Positions 1 to 10,480 of a DNA stretch of 64,000 nt are shown here, piece by piece. This stretch comes from Serripes groenlandicus (lineage: Eukaryota; Mollusca; Bivalvia; Cardiida; Cardiidae): contig JASEVX010000011.1 of NCBI GenBank assembly GCA_031761405.1, positions 31,918,140 through 31,982,139 of the forward strand, read 5' to 3'. Both the position numbers and the translations under genes were made by a program. Position 1 is the first letter of the stretch, and every line of letters begins with the position of its first letter. Below the pieces are notes generated by a model that did not search any database, was not told where the DNA came from, and was given only the letters and a program-made list of their open reading frames with translations.

Positions 1-175
1 TAAATCTTTATAAGCGTTAAATCATTATACTTGGTAAACAATGGAAATTTAGTTGCCATTGCTCGTTCTGAGCAATGGCACCTAAATTTACATTGTTTAC
101 AAAGGGGTCAAAATTGCCCCTAAACCAGGGTTTTCAAAATAGGGTTTTAGTTACAACCGTTTCACGCCAAGCTCT
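1..175. mobile_element. 3' part of TIR element, family F3
   Basis: The window opens inside a small inverted-repeat element whose right end reads AGTTACAACCGTTTCACGCC. Whole relatives with both ends lie at 6,263-6,498 and 44,508-44,749. Inside is a near-perfect hairpin at about 34-105 built on ATTGCTCGTTCTGAGCAAT. No coding capacity is seen, so it is a non-autonomous (MITE-like) element. Confidence 0.7.
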
Positions 176-197
176 CGTTATGATCGCAAGGTTTATC

Positions 198-261
198 CAT
201 CCTCGGTACCCAGGCTATTCATAACATATATATTTTATGAAAAGCCTGGATACAGAGGATG
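198..261. mobile_element. 64-bp miniature TIR element with 8-bp target duplication
   Basis: The element starts CATCCTCGGTACCCAGG and ends with a near-complement, and it is flanked on both sides by GGTTTATC (190-197 and 262-269). The paralogous site near 6,530 reads straight through GGTTTATC without the element, so it is an unoccupied site. The ends match those of the 230-bp element at 43,511-43,740, so this looks like an internally deleted derivative that is little more than two TIRs. Confidence 0.8.
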
Positions 262-419
262 GGTTTATCTTAAAACACGTAGATCAGCATTAAGGTCGGT
301 TAAAGGACACACGTTGATTAAACCGGAATTTAAATTACTGGAGGTTATTGCCCCAGGCTCACGTATTTGAATAAAACGCTTGCCAGCATAATTTATATTT
401 AATCGCCTTGTACCTGCAA

Positions 420-780
420 AGAGATGCACCGTGTCTTAGCGAAAAGCGTAGATCTGAGGTGTGTTCAAGTTTACCGAAATTATTTATTTGTTTTAATTGT
501 GCTTTACGGCGCTTTCAACAGGAATTCAGTTATATCAATTGTGTTTTATACTTGTCTATTATAGAACGCAACGTACTAGACTAATCTCAGACATTCTAAT
601 TTACTGTAGTCTTGATGAATTGTTTGTTTGTTTGTATGGTTTTTAACGCCGCTTTTAACAACGTTTCAGTTATATCACGTTGTTTCTTGGTCAAAATGTT
701 TGTCGGTTACGATTAATCCTTAACTCGTTAAATTATTGCAATACAATACAATATATTTTATTGCACAACTACAAGTTTTA
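420..780 (-). mobile_element. SINE-derived insertion with two 3' core domains
   Basis: This stretch of about 360 bp is absent from the diverged paralogue at about 6,655, where flanking sequence is continuous. Read on the minus strand it contains two copies (about 495-545 and 630-690) of the motif GATATAACTGAA followed by GTTGAAA/GTTAAAA and GGCG/GCCGTAAA. The same motif ends the SINEs at 1,533, 9,590 and 15,686. Each copy has its own short A-rich microsatellite tail (CAAA-type or AAAT-type), as expected for retroposed 3' ends. Confidence 0.55.
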
Positions 781-905
781 TAGCAAAATCATAACATAGA
801 CACTGGTTTTTCTGAAGAGCCCAACGTATAACCGTGCATATTTAACCCAAAATTATTCTCATATTCATGTATGTACACACAATGAGGACATTTAAAAAAA
901 ATGGT

Positions 906-1088
906 TTAACTCTTTCATCGTCATATTGTTTGAAGTAGACTCTTCCATGTTCAAATTCGTGCGTCTCCATTCTTATGTTGTAAGAGTTTTGCAATATTCT
1001 GATAACTTTAAGACAAACAATGCTGATTTCAGGTGAGACATCTCTTTATTGAAAACCTCAATATTGCCATTGGTGCGGAAAGCGTTAA
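906..1088. mobile_element. TTAA-flanked MITE, family F2 (degenerate)
   Basis: Bounded by TTAA on both sides with TIR remnants (CTCTTTCATCG and a mutated right end). Inside it carries AGTAGACTCTTCCATGTT and CAATGCTGATTTCAGGTGAGAC, split here as the F2 signature, shared with better copies at 19,544 and 10,728. Equivalent diverged copies are at 6,808-6,990 and 45,496-45,678. The 84-residue minus-strand open frame over it is a by-product. Confidence 0.6.
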
Positions 1089-1332
1089 GGACAAGACTGC
1101 ACGCATGTGTAGGATGATATTGGTGATGATGATTGTTTGCAGATTTTAAAGTCGTGCACTCACGTGTTTTGAAAGGTCTGGCATAAAGACATGCATCAAT
1201 GTTGTTAAAACTCTTGCTTTGTGGCATGCGAAAAAAATATGTTTTACTGTCGTAAATTATTTCACGCGTTTGTGCAGTTTAAAGTTGCTAATAGCAGGAT
1301 AAAGGTTATTCGCGGTTTTTTTAAACACTTTC

Positions 1333-1515
1333 CCGCAAACAATAAATCTACAGCAGACGACTTTGGAAACATGTGAAAATCCTCATAAATGAGGGTATAT
1401 TTACCAATAAAAAAGTTGAAAACATTGTGACAAAAGGAGAAACTGCTCGTTATGAGGTGGATTTAAGCCCAGGTTTTACTGTGTGTATGTGTTCATATCC
1501 CCTCTTGCCAAAGTC
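1333..1515. mobile_element. Degenerate F1 MITE
   Basis: Contains the F1 signature (ACAGCAGACGACTTTGGAAA, then GTGACAAAAGGAGAAACTGC, then AAAGTCGTCTGCTTTAGC) but with eroded ends. The SINE at 1,533 sits at its right end. Paralogues are at about 7,225-7,430 and 45,920-46,120. Confidence 0.5.
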
Positions 1516-1532
1516 GTCTGCTTTAGCTAAAG

Positions 1533-1743
1533 GAATCCGCTGTGGTCGAGTGGTTAGCTTCGGGGATTTCGAAACCGGGTGTCGCGGGTTCGATCCCCAG
1601 TCGCGGCACTACGGTCATGGTGGAGTGCCCTTGGGCAAGGCACATTTTCTAGCCTAGTACTGTTTTTTTTTTACCCAGGGATCATGAATAAGTGAACTGT
1701 CGCCGTGATATAACTGAAATAAAGCGGCGTAAATCCCCATAAA
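1533..1743 (+). mobile_element. tRNA-derived SINE, tail type 1
   Basis: The head has a pol III A box (TGGTCGAGTGG) and B box (GGTTCGATCCC), followed by a body (TGGAGTGCCCTTGGGCAAGG) and a 3' core GATATAACTGAAATAAAGCG. It is flanked by a short duplication TAAAG (1,528-1,532 and 1,744-1,748). The diverged paralogue near 7,425 is empty at the same point, confirming insertion. The tRNA fold is degenerate, so this is not a functional tRNA gene. The right-locus counterpart is 46,123-46,333. Confidence 0.85.
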
Positions 1744-1893
1744 TAAAGGGATAAGGGATGAACCTTGTTTACATAAAAGAAATGAAATGAAGCGGAAAAC
1801 CGAAAAACCTGAAAGATAAAGAAATATTTAAATGAATTCAATTTGATTGCAACTCTCCCGGGTGCATGTATCGAAGGGAAATACTAGCTGGTA

Positions 1894-2069
1894 AGATGCT
1901 CGCTCGCTCTCTATCTATATTTATCAGTCTATAGGTCTCTATCTCTTTGTATGTCTGTCAGTCCGTCTGCCTGTGTATGTGTGTCTATCCATCACTCTGT
2001 TTGTGTGTCTGTTTGTCTCTCTCTATACATGTATGTCTGTCTCTCTGTCTCTCCTCCTCTCATCTTTAT

Positions 2070-2106
<37 letters not shown>

Positions 2107-2119
2107 CTCATTCTCTCTC

Positions 2120-2172
<53 letters not shown>

Positions 2173-2297
2173 ATATCTCTCTATATCTCCTCTCTCTCCC
2201 TTATCTCTCTCTGTCTCTCTCTCCCTCTCTCTCTCTGTCTCTCCCTCTCTCCCTCTCTCTCCCACCTCTTTCTCCCTTCTCCCTTCTCTCCCTCTCT

Positions 2298-2384
<87 letters not shown>

Positions 2385-2440
2385 ATCTCTCTTTCTCTCT
2401 CCCCTCTCTCCCCTCTCTCTCCCACCTCTCACTCTCACCA
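1894..2440. repeat. (CT)n microsatellite with CTGT interruptions
   Basis: About 550 bp of pyrimidine-only repeat on the plus strand, including a pure CT run at about 2,300-2,380. Every long open frame here (Ser/Leu-rich forward, Arg/Glu-rich reverse) is a translation of the repeat. The right-locus equivalent (46,490-47,095) is longer and more interrupted. Confidence 0.95.
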
Positions 2441-2879
2441 TGATTTTGTAATGGATTTCATGATTTTAATCGAAATGCATCGTCGGTACAAGGTGTAACA
2501 CAACAAGTACACTATTTTTTAATAATTTAAAACCTTGCATAAACTGAAGTAAGACTTCCAAACTTTAGGGGTATTCTCTTTAGTCCTAGTAGGAAAGGGC
2601 ACCTGCTTATAAACGTGCAAGCAGGAAGCTTACTGCAGATCAAGGATTTATCGATCACACCTGTTAATCAAATACACTTCACAAAAGCACTTTGTTATGT
2701 CCTTATTTTGAATGATATTAGAGTTGAAAAGCACAATATTGTATTTGTCTATCGCAAATATTTTTTTAAACAAGAGATTTTGGAAATCTTAACACACTCA
2801 TGTCATATCAAATTGAAAAGATGGCCGCTGTAATATTGAGAGTCTAGTTTTAACATCAAAGCAAACACCCAATCTGTAT

Positions 2880-4150
2880 CTAGATTTTCTGGTTATTTTA
2901 GTTAAAAGTAATTCGGTGGAATCATTGTCTTGTGAACTAAGCTGGAAGCAGTCCATTCATTTTTAGCACGACTTTTCGAAGAAAAGGCTAGCTATTCTAA
3001 TCGCCTCGGGGTCGACGCTGACGTTGACGTCGGCGTTGGCGTCACAAATTAGTTAAGTTTTTTGTACCACTTCACTTGTTTTCAAAACCATTAGAGAAAT
3101 TGCTTTGAAACTTACAACACTTGTTAACCATTATTACCTCCATCAACAGACAATAGAACATAAGTCTGTCAAGGTTGTTGTAAGAATTATGGTCCTTTTT
3201 CAACCCACTTTTTTTAAACACCATTAGAGATATAGGTTATACAATTACAATACTTATTTAACATTATTACCTCCATCAGCAGACAAGAGTACATAACGCT
3301 ATAAATGTTTTTGTAAGAATTATGGCCCTTTTTCGACTAAGAGTTTTGGTTAAGTTTTTCGTAACACCCCACTTTTTTTAAAAAACTATTAAGAGATATA
3401 ACTTATACACTTACACTACTCAATCACCATCATTCCCTTCATCAACAGAAACAAGTACATAACTCTGTTAAGGTTTTATATAAGAATTATGGCCCTTTTT
3501 CGACTTAGAATCTTGGTTAAGTGTTTCGTAACACCCCACTTTTTTAAAAAAAACTATTAAGAGATATAGCTTATACACTTACACTACTTAATCACCATCA
3601 TTCCCTTCATAAACATACACGAGTACATAACTCTGTTAAGGTTTTATTTAAGAATTATGGCCCTTTTTTTACTTAGAAATTTGGTTAAGTTGTTCATACC
3701 AAATCATATTCTTTTTTCAAAAACCATTAAAGATATAGCTTATACACTTACACTACTTAATCACCATCATTCCCTTCATGAACAGAAACGAGTACATAAC
3801 TCTGTTAAGGTTTTATTTAAGAATTATGGCCCTTTTTTTACTTAGAAATTTGGTTAAGTTGTTCATACCAAATCATATTCTTTTTTCAAAAACCATTAGA
3901 GATATAGCTTATACACTTACACTACTTAATCACCATAATTCCCTTCATGAACAAAAACGAGTCAAGGTTTTATTTAAGAATTATGGCCCTTTTTCGACTT
4001 AGAATTTTGGTTAAGTTTTTCGTAACATCCCATTTTTTTAAAAAACTATTAAGAGATATAGCTTATACATTTACACTACTTAATCAGCATCATTCGTTCA
4101 TCAACAGACACGAGTACATAACTGTTTTATTTCTACTCTATGTGATAATC
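2880..4150. repeat. 133-169 bp tandem array with unique leader
   Basis: Starts with a leader containing alternating GACGTTGACGTCGGCGTTGG (about 3,010-3,045), then about six units beginning AATTATGGCCCTTTTTCGAC. The core repeats at about 3,188, 3,321, 3,488, 3,656, 3,825 and 3,982 (spacing 133, 167, 168, 169 and 157). The last short spacing is a 12-nt deletion. Short open frames of 60-80 residues recur because the unit stays partly open. A second array occurs at 8,230-9,050. No coding function is apparent. Confidence 0.85.
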
Positions 4151-4184
4151 ATAGTATCATTTATAGCGATTTTCTATATTCTGA

Positions 4185-4340
4185 TTTGATAATTTCAAAG
4201 TCGTATGCTGCAGATTTGTTGTATGTGGAAAGGGAAGGTTAAAACGAAAGATGTTGAGTGACAATGTATCCGTTTTGTTTTTGGCCTGGGGCCTTAGCCC
4301 CTGGTCATAGTAGTAATACCCTTTTTTCGGAGTTGGCATA
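4185..4340. repeat. F1 MITE right-end fragment plus dispersed repeat
   Basis: About 4,190-4,243 is the right end of an F1 MITE (AAAGTCGTATGCTGCAGA, then AAAGGGAAGGTTAA). The next ~100 bp, read on the minus strand (GCCAACTCCGAAAAAAGGG, then GGCCCCAGGCCAAAAACA), matches 16,190-16,270 on the plus strand, so it belongs to another dispersed family. Confidence 0.5.
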
Positions 4341-4951
4341 ACAATTTTTTGAAATTCTTGTCAAATTTCGGTGAATGGTGGTTTGATTCGAGAGCAGAAA
4401 GATCAAAATATGAGAATTTAATCTTCATACAGATTTTTTCACCACAATATTTTCATTTTCAAAACACTCCCTTTTTTGTTTGTTATGTGTGCTTCAATCT
4501 GGCGAAAAAGAACACATACCACATGATAAGCAGGACCCAATCCCACCAACCTTACTTAACGCTAGTAATACTCAAATAACTTCCAACATTTCTGTTTCCC
4601 TAATATGTTGTAATACATGAATGGTGGAATGTATTTAAGTAAATAACTAAATTGAAAAAACTAGTTAGTTAGAAATGAAATATGTTGGAATTTTCAGTAG
4701 GGATGAAATACGCTTTTTTAGCTTAAGTTATTTTAAAAGACTTAAGTAAACGCTTATAAAGGTTGGTAGAATTGGACCAAGGACTAGTGGCATTTAAGGG
4801 ATTAATTAATGACCTTGTGCAATGCGAAAACCACCCCAAAAAAGGATATATCTATTGAAAAACATGTGATGAAAATCAACAAAAGCGTGGAAGCAAAGGG
4901 ATACTATCAAATAGAAAAAACACATTTAACCTAGAGGAGGATTGAATAACA
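4341..4951. other. Intergenic sequence without recognised features
   Basis: About 600 bp of AT-rich sequence with no supported gene and no repeat family that I recognise elsewhere in the window. The small open frames lack family-like features. Confidence 0.5.
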
Positions 4952-5170
4952 TTATCCCTTTCCCACCGACAGACGCATTTTGACGCATCTGCAGCAGAAG
5001 ACTTTTGAAAACATAGTGACAAAAGGAGAAATTGCTCAAAATGAGCAATTTCTCATTTTGCCACAATGTATTCAACTTGTTTCAGTAATTATACCATATT
5101 TTCCATATTTTTTAGTAGGCGTTTTCAAAGTCGTCTGCTGCAGATTAAGCTATACGTGGGAACGGGTTAA
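4952..5170. mobile_element. TTAA-type MITE, family F1
   Basis: Left end TTATCCCTTTCCCACC, right end GGAACGGGTTAA. Inside, CTGCAGCAGAAGACTTTTGA is matched in inverse by GTCGTCTGCTGCAG, and a perfect inner hairpin is formed by GAGAAATTGCTC and GAGCAATTTCTC. The 64-residue open frame across it is an artefact. Confidence 0.8.
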
Positions 5171-5315
5171 ATGACGTATGAAATTTAACACCAGGTGGCG
5201 CAGATAAAGGATGAAACTATATAGAGTCCATCTCGATATTTTCCAACATACAACACACCTGCAGCGTACTACTTTGAACATATCTAAACAAAACTATGGA
5301 CAAATATGTAAAATA

Positions 5316-6262
5316 AATACAAAGCTATTGAACACATTTTGACGAAACGAGAATTCGCTCATTTTAAGCAAGTTCTCCTTTGTTGACAATGTTATCAAAA
5401 GTCGTCTGCTACAGAGGCGTCAGAAAGAGTATGTATGTGGGATAGGCTTAAATCTGATATAAAAGCTATTTTGTTTCGCTACATTAAACATACCATGGTA
5501 GTAATCTCAGAGCAAATTGAACTGACTGATAGGTCTGTGGAAACTGTATATGTTATGAAAGAAATTGACCGAGGACAGTAACATACACTTTCGGTCCACT
5601 GCATTTGAAAATAAATATCTGCGATACCTTCGTGGATATTCGTTTGGACACACTCTCGCGTCTTTAGACGAACCCACGAACATGGACCAAATGATGTATT
5701 AACATGTCCGCGGTCAAATTATTGACGTAGTTATGTTGGTTATCTAGCTCATTCAACATGGCGAGGTTAAAATAATTCAAAAATAACTAACATTGTTGTA
5801 GTATTCGTCATGCGACAGTTCAATTAACACTGACTAGACTTGTAGCGCTATCTTGCTAAGAGATCAGTATTAAAAGTGTTAAAAGTCGCGCTCTGTTCAC
5901 AAGAGCACTTATAAAATACTCCATGTATATTGCGCATGTTAATTGAACACAGACAGGCGGGTGAATATATTATTCGAACCACTGCGATAGCTCAGTCGGT
6001 AACGACGAGGACATTCAATGAAGGGGGTCGCGAGACCCTATCCCGACAGGGCCAATGTTTATTTCCGTTGATCGACACAAATCATTGTGACCTGCATCAT
6101 TCGTATTCCAACAATGAACTAAATCTAGTTAATGTTTGAAGGTATCCAGTTACTGTTTGCCTGGCTTGAATGTTGTATTGTGTTGCTCATAAAAAGCAAT
6201 TTCTATTTTATGCCACAACGTTATTAAAAGCCGTATGAAGAGTCAAAGTCAAAATCGAGGAT
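5316..6262. repeat. Block C, duplicated after the gap; contains degenerate tRNA-SINE
   Basis: Homologous to 42,896-44,507 except for insertions in the latter. About 5,980-6,180 holds a degenerate tRNA-derived SINE: A box TAGCTCAGTCGGTAACG, decayed B box, then GGCCAATGTTTATTTCCG and TCATTGTGACCTGC, which align with the better SINE at 15,686. The rest has no recognised gene. The site around 5,520-5,545 is the unoccupied version of a LINE and a MITE insertion found in the right copy. Confidence 0.65.
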
Positions 6263-6498
6263 TTGGCGTGAAACGGTTGTAACTAAAATTGTATTTTTTT
6301 GTACCGAGGTTAATCACCTCGCCATAAAGTATTTATATGCATTAAATCCCTTTTCTTGGTAAACAATGGAAATTTAGGTGCCATTGCTCGTTCTGAGCAA
6401 TGGCATCTAAATTTGCATTGTTCACAAAGGGGTCAACATTGCCCCTAAACCAGGTTTTTCGCCAAAATAGGTTTTCAGTTACAACCGTTTCACGCCAA
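6263..6498. mobile_element. TIR element, family F3
   Basis: Ends are TTGGCGTGAAACGGTTGTAA on the left and its complement TTACAACCGTTTCACGCCAA on the right. The centre has an inner hairpin around ATTGCTCGTTCTGAGCAAT. It is about 236 bp with no coding region. The copy at 44,508-44,749 has slightly longer ends (AGGGCTTAGCGTG), and the window start is a third copy. Confidence 0.75.
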
Positions 6499-7572
6499 GC
6501 CCTCGATGTTGGCGAGGGCTAATGGTCACAAGGTTTATCTAACATCACTGATACACGTTGATTAAATCGAAATTTCAATTACAGGAGGTTTTTGGCTCAA
6601 GAATTTGAATAAAACGCTTGTCAGCATAATTTAGATTTAATCGCCTTGTACCTGCAAAAAAATATAGCAAAATCATAACATAGACACTGGTTTTTCTGAA
6701 GAGCCCAACGTATAACCGTGCATATTTAACCCAAAATTATTCTCATATTTATGTATGTACACACAGTGAAGACAATCTATTGCAAATGGTCGCTTCAAAA
6801 AAATGGTTTAACTCTTTCATCGCCAAATTGTTTGAAGTAGACTCTTCCATGTTCAAATTCGTGCGTCTCCATTTTTATGTTGTAAGAGTTTTGCAATATT
6901 CTGATAACTTTAAGACAAACAATGCTGATTTTAGGTGAGACAGGTTGTTATTGAAAACCTCAATATTGCCATTGGTGCGGAAAGCGTTAAGGACAAGACT
7001 GCACGCATGTGTAGGATGATATTGGTGATGGTGATTGTTTGCAGATTTTAAAGTCGTGCACTCACGTGTTTTGAAAGGTCTCGCATAAAGACAAACGTCA
7101 ATGTTGTTCAAACTCGTGCTTTGTGGCATGCGTATAAATATGTTTTACTGTCGTAAACTATTTCACGCGTTTGTGCAGTTTAAAGTTGCTAATAGCAGGA
7201 TAAATGTTATTCGCGTTTTTTTAAACACTTTCTCGCAAACAATAAATCTGCAGCAGACAACTTTGGAAATATGTGAAAATCCCTATAAATGAGGGTATAT
7301 TTACCGAAGAAAAGTTGAAAACATTGTGACAAAAGGAGAAACTGCTCGTTATGAGGTGGTCTTAAGCCCAGGTTTTACTGTGTGTATGTGTTCATATCCC
7401 CTCTTGTCAAGGTCGTCTGCTTTAGCTAAAGGGATAAGGGATGAACCTTGTTTACATACAAGAAATGAAATGAAGCGGATATAACCTAAAAGAAAAACAA
7501 TATGTAAATAAAATTCAATTTGATTGCAACTCTCCCGGGTACGTGTATCGAAGAGGATTACTAGCTGGTAAG
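6499..7572. repeat. Diverged duplicate of the 176-1,900 block
   Basis: Follows the order of 176-1,900 but lacks the 420-780 SINE-derived insertion, the 64-bp element at 198 and the SINE at 1,533. It therefore gives pre-insertion versions of all three sites. It contains a degenerate F2 MITE (6,808-6,990) and F1 MITE remnants (about 7,225-7,430). Confidence 0.75.
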
Positions 7573-7770
7573 ATGCTCGCTCGCTCTCTGTCTATATTTA
7601 TCTGACTTTATGTTTTCTATCTCTGTGTATGTCTGTATGTCCGTGTCTGCCTGTGTGTGTGTGTCTATCCATCACTCTCGCTCTTTGTCTGTCTGGTTGT
7701 CTCTCTCTCTCTATGTCTGTCTGTCCGTCTGTCCGTCTCTATCTCTCTCTCTTGTCTTCTCTCCCTCCCC

Positions 7771-7827
<57 letters not shown>

Positions 7828-8066
7828 GTCTGTACGTTGTCTCTCTCTCTATGTCTGTCTGTCGGTCTGTCGTCTGTTCGTCTCTCTCTCTTCTCTCAGT
7901 CTCTCTCAGCTCTCTCCTCTCTCTCATCTCTTCTTCATCTCTCATCTTCTCTCTCTCTCTCTCTCTCTCTCTCCTCTCACATCTCTCTTCTCTCTGACTC
8001 TCTATCTCTCTACTCTCTCTCTCTCTCTTCTGTCTCTCACACTTCAGCTCTCTCTCTTCTCTACTC

Positions 8067-8098
<32 letters not shown>
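7573..8098. repeat. (CT)n microsatellite, second block
   Basis: Pyrimidine repeat like that at 1,894-2,440, with CTGT-rich starts and a pure CT run at about 7,775-7,825. Open frames here are repeat translations. Confidence 0.95.
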
Positions 8099-8103
<5 letters not shown>

Positions 8104-9060
8104 AATCATAAGGTTCTTGGAAATGTAACACACTCATAGGCATATTCAAATTCTAAAGATGAGTGTGATCATGATTGAGAGTCAATTTCTAACATCAAAG
8201 CAAAACTCAATCTGTATCTAGATTTTCTGGTTATTTTATTAAAAAGAATTGATGCAGCATGTGTCTTGTGAACTAAGCTGGAACGCAGCCATTCATTTTT
8301 TTGCACGACTTTTCGAAGAAAAGCCTAGCTATTCTAATCGCCTCGGCGTCTTGTCGCTGGCGTTGAGGTCGGCGTCGGCGTCATAAATTGATTAAGTTTT
8401 TTTGTACCACTTTATTTTTTTTTCAAAACAATTAGAGATATTGCTTTGCAACTTACAGCACTCGTTCACCATCATTACCTCCATCAACAGACAATAGTAC
8501 ACAACTTTGTCAAGGTTTTTGTTGTAAGAATTATGGCCCTTTTTCGACTTAGAATTTTGGTTAAGCTTTGCGTATCACCCCACTTTTTTTCAAAACCATT
8601 AGTGATATAGGTTATACAAACACAATACCTATTTACCATTATTACCTCCATCGTCAGACAAGAATACATAACGCTATAAATATTTTTGTTAGAATTATGG
8701 CCCTTTTTCGACTTAGAATTTTGGTTAAGTTTTTCGCAACACCCCACTTTTTTTAAAAACTATTAATAGATATAGCTTATACACTTACACTACTTAATCG
8801 CCATCACTCCCTTCATAAACATACACGAGTACATAACTTCGTCAAGGTTTTATTTAAGAATTATGGCCTTTTTTCGACTTTAGAATTTTGGTTAAGTTAT
8901 TCATACCAAATCATATTTTCTTTCAAAACCATTAGAGATATAGCTTAAACACTAACACATTTCCTCCACCGACAGCCAAGAGTACATTATTCAGAAAAGG
9001 TTCTTGTAAGAATTATGACCCTTTTTCGACTTATAAAGTACTTTGCTAATAAATAATATG
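8099..9060. repeat. Second ATTATGGCCC tandem array with leader
   Basis: The same leader (GGCGTTGAGGTCGGCGTCGG, about 8,358-8,380) and repeat core as at 2,880-4,150, with about five diverged units (cores near 8,530, 8,695, 8,862 and 9,015). This shows that leader and array were duplicated together with the preceding CT block. Confidence 0.8.
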
Positions 9061-9589
9061 ATAAAGTACTTTGTTATGTTTTCTGTACCACCCAACACAG
9101 TTTTATCTTATTGGCAAGCACGAAAAGGTCGAGCGCGCTGTCTTCCGACATATCTTGGTAAATGATATTCCACAGATGCATGTGCTTTCATTGACATTTA
9201 ATACACTGTACGACTATCAAGACCTCTCTCTGAACCCGAGAGGTTGTCCAGTCATGTAGAAAGAGATATTTGAAGAAATTCATTGCTAATCATTATTGTT
9301 ACAATACTTTAACAATAGGGACTGATTTCAGTCAAGATTTCGACGAGTGTGTGTCTTCGGAATTCGCCTACTATAGCAATGGGCTCTGACGAGCCCCTTG
9401 CTAAACATCAAGAATGTTTTGATCTTTGTAGAGATCTAGATAAGGGGCGTTTTGCTTGTTCTAAACTCTTTATTTGACCTCCTAACAATGACTCAGTGAA
9501 AAGATTCTTTTGAGTACCCGCATCATAGGTTTTAATGAGTGTTGCAAAGTCCCTGATCTGAAAATGATTCGGGATATAGTATATATACC
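9061..9589. other. Intergenic sequence without recognised features
   Basis: No supported gene. A 62-residue plus-strand open frame (9,071-9,259) and a 78-residue minus-strand frame that overlaps the next SINE have no recognisable motif. Confidence 0.45.
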
Positions 9590-9735
9590 TTTTCCAAGTT
9601 GATTGATTGGGGTTTAACGCCGTTTTCAACAATGTTTCAGTCATATCACGGTGGCCAGTTCACCTACCCATGTATTTCATGTACCCCACACAATATACGT
9701 TCCATGCAACTGGCTGCGTTTCCAAATTGACTGTT
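9590..9735 (-). mobile_element. SINE 3' part with conserved core
   Basis: On the minus strand it reads GAACTGGCCACCGTGATATG, then ACTGAAACATTGTTGAAAAC, then GGCGTTAAAC and an ATCA-type tail. This is the best preserved copy of the 3' core shared by several SINEs in the window. Confidence 0.65.
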
Positions 9736-9815
9736 AGCCCATCCTGTTCCAAGAATGTTCTAGAATATACCAATTAAATTATATTTTTCCCACTTTTCGA
9801 TATTGATTGACGGAA

Positions 9816-10045
9816 TTAACCCTTTCCCACATATAGACGCTTTCTGACGCCTCTGCAGCAGACGGCTTTTTGAAAACATAGTGACAAAAGTAGAAATTGC
9901 TCAAAACGAGCAATTTCTCCTTTTGCCACAATGTTTTCCACTTTTAGTCATAGGTTATCCATTCAATTATAGAGATTTTCCAATTTTTGACAAAATTTGT
10001 TCAAAGTCGTCTGCTGCAGAATTGTCGTATGAGGGAAAGGGTTAA
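9816..10045. mobile_element. TTAA-flanked MITE, family F1 (intact)
   Basis: TTAA on both sides, TIRs CCCTTTCCC and GGGAAAGGG. Sub-terminal inverted motifs are CTGCAGCAGACGGC and GTCGTCTGCTGCAG, with a central hairpin GAAATTGCTC / GAGCAATTTC. It is 230 bp with its target sites. TTAA target duplication with CCC-starting ends is typical of piggyBac- and Kolobok-type transposons; the family assignment is inference. It marks one breakpoint of the left/right structural difference: right-locus homology resumes exactly at the equivalent MITE at 47,681. Confidence 0.85.
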
Positions 10046-10055
10046 ATACAATCTC

Positions 10056-10330
10056 AGGATTTATAAGATACCATACGAATTGAGGGTAATTTGAGTTTGT
10101 GAACATAAATAAACAGGCTATACTTTTAAATAAGTTGAGAAACATTTGGTTAGATGTTTAGCTTCATGAAATAGGTGTACTTGTCTTTTTTTAGTATATA
10201 CCTTTATTAGCCAAGCGAAATAGGTACACATTTGCATTGTACGTGATGGTCGTGGCCATTACAATACATGTGTTCTTAGTAAAGCTGCGTTCGTATATAA
10301 AACATCAAACTGATAACTTCTTCATATCTT
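10056..10330. repeat. Dispersed repeat pair with 24,826-25,090
   Basis: AAGATACCATACGAATTGAG through GCTGCGTTCGTATATAAAAC is repeated, diverged, at 24,826-25,090, including the landmark ACGTGATGGTCGTGGCCATT. Both copies are preceded by or close to F1 or similar repeats. No coding sequence is apparent. Confidence 0.7.
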
Positions 10331-10480
10331 TATATTTTCAAAGGATGTAATGACAATACAATGTCTAAGATTATTCCCTACGATTCGATATCTGAAAGTA
10401 AGATTACATTGTAATAAATGAGAATTGTGGTTTTCTATTCTTGTTTATTCATTTTTTTTAATTTTTTTTCTAAAATTGAG

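Noticed and set aside
1540..1612. Functional tRNA gene
   Set aside because: A and B boxes are good but the cloverleaf stems are broken, and the sequence continues into a SINE body and tail with target duplication. The same applies at 15,683, 46,130, 53,468 and 58,820.
1947..2498. Long Ser/Leu-rich and Arg/Glu-rich open frames (also 7,610-8,139 and 46,538-47,164)
   Set aside because: They are six-frame translations of a CT dinucleotide repeat and differ in every frame between the copies.
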